Made by a program: the position numbers and the translations under genes
NCBI RefSeq assembly: GCF_963675635.1
Contig: NZ_OY776488.1
Span: 248,001-312,000 of the forward strand
Reading direction: 5' to 3'
Source: an uncultured Pseudodesulfovibrio sp.
GTDB lineage: Bacteria; Desulfobacterota; Desulfovibrionia; Desulfovibrionales; Desulfovibrionaceae
DNA: 64,000 nucleotides
Notes under the pieces: model-generated
The model's database searches: none
What the model was told of the DNA's origin: nothing
Seen by the model: only the letters and a program-made list of their open reading frames with translations
Shown here: positions 62,015-64,000 of the stretch, piece after piece
Position numbering within the stretch: the stretch's first letter is position 1
How the letters are laid out: the number at the start of each line of letters is the position of its first letter

Positions 62015-63010
62015 TTAAACGTTGCGAATCGTGGCTTTGCGGCCTTGTCCGATTCGCTTGAGCATGAAGATTTCCGGGTCAACGCCATCCAGTTCCTCGA
62101 TCGGCACCTCAGCGCGGGCAGCTTGGTTGTGACCACCTGCCGAACCAAGGCCGTTCATGAGTTTCTGGGCCATGGTTCCCATGTTACGGCGCTGGCCGTC
62201 TCCGCGCAGAATGCAGACAAGTTTGTCTTCGGACGTGCCAGAGACAACAACCCACGGTACGTCATGAACGCGGGTGAAAAAGTCGGCCACAATAACGAGA
62301 ATGTCCGGGTTTTCCACGTTGCCGCAGTAAGCGAACAGTCCTTTGCCGACGCGGCGCAGGTTATAGAAGGCACGGGAAATGTAGCGCATCCAGTCCAAGT
62401 GGAACTCGCTTCGGCTGATACGGTTCATCAGCTTGGAATCAGAGTACTTGGATAAATACTTGAAGGCCGCCATGTCGGCGTCGATGAATTCCCGCTCAAA
62501 GGTCTTAGTGTCGCAACGGATGCCGTACATCAGGGCCGTGGCCAGCAGTTTGGCCGGACGGATTTTCATATTGTAGAGATATTCGGTCATCATGGTGCAG
62601 ACCGCGCCGTATTTTGGTCGGATGTCCACATAGTCCGCATTGACCGGCTCTTCCGATGAGATCGGGTGGTGGTCGATGACGACCGAGAATTTGAAATCCT
62701 TAAACTCGGGATTGTGGTGGGGCTGTGAGTCCACCAGCGCGAACTTGTCGTACTGGGCAGTCAGGTTCGGGATGAGTTTTTGTGTCGGGATGCGGCAGTA
62801 ACGGATCATGGACAGGTTGTCCGGTCGTTTGATCTCGTTGATCTGGGCAATGGCGGTTTGATTGACCCGCCGTGCCATGATTCGCCTCAATGCCAAGGCC
62901 GAACCCAGAGCATCGGGGTCGGCGTTAATGACAATAAGCCAGTTGTCGTCCTTGTTGAACAATCCGAGCAGTTGCTCGACCTGTTCATCCAATTGTCGAA
63001 AGAGTGCCAA
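62015..63010 (-). CDS. DHH-family phosphoesterase (NrnA-like)
   Basis: A 331-residue phosphoesterase: VINADPDALGSALAL (first DxD), VDSQPHH, VIDHHP, the second half with RCDTKTFE, and a C-terminal DHHA1 domain with GSAGGHNQAARA. NrnA-type enzymes degrade oligoribonucleotides or 3',5'-bisphosphate nucleotides with manganese. It follows cobU by 5 bases and precedes polA on the minus strand. Confidence 0.9.
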   Translation of the reverse strand: MALFRQLDEQVEQLLGLFNKDDNWLIVINADPDALGSALALRRIMARRVNQTAIAQINEIKRPDNLSMIRYCRIPTQKLIPNLTAQYDKFALVDSQPHHNPEFKDFKFSVVIDHHPISSEEPVNADYVDIRPKYGAVCTMMTEYLYNMKIRPAKLLATALMYGIRCDTKTFEREFIDADMAAFKYLSKYSDSKLMNRISRSEFHLDWMRYISRAFYNLRRVGKGLFAYCGNVENPDILVIVADFFTRVHDVPWVVVSGTSEDKLVCILRGDGQRRNMGTMAQKLMNGLGSAGGHNQAARAEVPIEELDGVDPEIFMLKRIGQGRKATIRNV

Positions 63011-63015
63011 AAAAA

Positions 63016-63525
63016 TTATCCCCGTTTCAGGGTTAACGGAAGTCCGGCAGCGACCAGAAATGCCTGGTCAGCCTGCGTGGCTATACGCTGATTAAGCGCG
63101 CCTAGGCTCCGTACGAATGCTCGGACTTCACCGGATGCCGGTAAAACTCCAAGCCCGGTTTCACAGGAAACCAATATGAGATTCGTGGTGTCCCAATCGT
63201 TCAGAACGTCCAAGAATTCTTGCATTTTTTCTGCCTCACATCCGGCTTCACGACAGGCGAACAGCCAGTAGTCAAGACTGTCTACAAGCACTGAAGGAAA
63301 GTGCAATTTAGCCTGTCTCAGCGTCTGAGGCAAGTTTTCGGAAACTTCAATAACTTCAAGGCTTGAAGAACGTTCCCGGCGGTGTTTGACTATCTGTTCC
63401 CGGAAGGCGAAGTCTTTTGCCTTCCCTGTTGCGATGAAAACTCCCGGTTTTTCCATGTCGTTGAGCAGGTTGAGCGCAAAATCGGATTTACCGGATTTGT
63501 TGCCGCCGAGTACCAGGGTGATCAT
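63016..63525 (-). CDS. cobU: Adenosylcobinamide kinase/guanylyltransferase
   Basis: A 169-residue CobU: P-loop GGNKSGKSDFA, LVSCETGLGVLPASGEVRAF, RSLGALNQRIA and LVAAGLPLTLK. It phosphorylates and guanylates adenosylcobinamide in cobamide assembly and salvage. ATG 63525 has GGGGAG upstream and overlaps the next gene by ATGA. Confidence 0.92.
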   Translation of the reverse strand: MITLVLGGNKSGKSDFALNLLNDMEKPGVFIATGKAKDFAFREQIVKHRRERSSSLEVIEVSENLPQTLRQAKLHFPSVLVDSLDYWLFACREAGCEAEKMQEFLDVLNDWDTTNLILVSCETGLGVLPASGEVRAFVRSLGALNQRIATQADQAFLVAAGLPLTLKRG

Positions 63526-64000
63526 TGTTCGTCTCCCCAGCCGGACAGCCACTGGCCCAGCAGGTCAAGGGATTGAAAAAGCCCGTGTTCATTGAATAGT
63601 TCCAGAGTCAATGTCCGGCCTGTGAAGTTGCCGAGCAGGGTGCGTAGCAGGTCTTGCCCCGCCTTGTCCATCTCGGAGAGCGACTGGTGCTGCATGCCTT
63701 TTTCTGCTCCGTAGATATGAAGCATCTGCACATGACACCATAAATCGGGCAAATCCAGTATGTCGAATTGATTGTAGGCTTGAATATGTCCGATATCCAG
63801 ACACGCGGAATAACCGCCTTCACGCATCTCATCCCAGATGGGGGGCAGACTGTATCCCCGGATATTTTCCACCAGAAAATCGGCCGGGTCCACACCCTTG
63901 TCCCGCAGTCGAGCGGCCAGCGGGACGAGTATGTCCGGTTCGGTGGGGGGGTGAAGCACATAGGCGTGTGGCGACAGGAACGTGGCCTTGTCAATAAGCC
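63522..64000 (-). CDS. cbiR: CbiR-like cobamide-remodelling phosphodiesterase, C-terminal part
   Basis: The frame is open to the right edge, so only ~158 residues of the C-terminal half are present; an internal GTG at 63959 is not the true start. The fragment (VENIRGYSLPPIWDEM, GYSACLDIGHIQAYN, VQMLHIYG, LTLELFN) fits the TIM-barrel/AP-endonuclease superfamily branch called CbiR, which removes the lower ligand side of cobamides so they can be rebuilt. The coupling to cobU by ATGA overlap supports this. Confidence 0.78.
   Translation of the reverse strand, partial: LIDKATFLSPHAYVLHPPTEPDILVPLAARLRDKGVDPADFLVENIRGYSLPPIWDEMREGGYSACLDIGHIQAYNQFDILDLPDLWCHVQMLHIYGAEKGMQHQSLSEMDKAGQDLLRTLLGNFTGRTLTLELFNEHGLFQSLDLLGQWLSGWGDEQ

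Noticed and set aside
1-64000. tRNA, rRNA, CRISPR array or insertion sequence
   Set aside because: No cloverleaf-type T-arm motif near intergenic ends, no regularly spaced repeats and no transposase-like frame was found.

Overview
The window looks like chromosomal DNA of a sulfate-reducing deltaproteobacterium of the Desulfovibrionaceae (Desulfovibrio or Pseudodesulfovibrio-like). Three things point there: a molybdenum aldehyde oxidoreductase nearly identical in layout to Desulfovibrio gigas MOP, a recombinase-derived tungstate/molybdate regulator of the TunR type, and a mop-linked gene set in the order known from the D. vulgaris DVU_1551-1559 region. No rRNA, tRNA, CRISPR array, insertion sequence or prophage was seen. 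Genes are densely packed, with many ATGA start/stop overlaps.

Region 1 (1-10.2 kb, + strand): the 3' end of a DASS/SLC13 anion permease, a tiny one-helix membrane protein, a YIP1-like protein, then a signalling block. The block has three histidine kinases, three receiver-only response regulators and a PEP-synthase-like protein with an unusual C-terminus. None of the response regulators has an output domain.

Region 2 (10.2-28.3 kb): the molybdenum island. A MoeA/MogA-like protein and mop (aldehyde oxidoreductase) are followed by a tight nine-gene run: dicluster/CCG flavoprotein-like electron-transfer protein, small CxxC protein, methyltransferase, C_GCAxxG_C_C protein, radical SAM protein, AMP-dependent CoA-ligase-like protein, XdhC, MobA-like NTP transferase fused to an HD domain, and a histidine phosphatase. 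Convergent to it lies modC-modA-modB plus a DUF364 protein, divergent from a TunR-type regulator. This is the best candidate for a poorly described system: a maturation or cofactor-modification pathway for the molybdenum hydroxylase.

Region 3 (28.4-38.6 kb): a MarR regulator and O-methyltransferase with two matching operators; a PotABCD-type ABC transporter ending in a glycerophosphodiester phosphodiesterase; and, on the minus strand, a FecBCD-type metal ABC transporter with an FmdE-family protein.

Region 4 (38.8-49.6 kb): an RND efflux operon with a TetR regulator and two matching operators, a VOC protein, a DUF6125-like protein, a glycosyltransferase-like protein, a DEAD-box helicase, NAD kinase and citrate synthase.

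Region 5 (49.6-64 kb): a Tat-exported ferredoxin/cytochrome b pair behind a CsoR/CstR-like operator, csaA, a nitroreductase, argC with a DUF1844 gene, a second RND pump, a small Cys/His protein, and a minus-strand run of cbiR (partial), cobU, a DHH phosphoesterase and polA.
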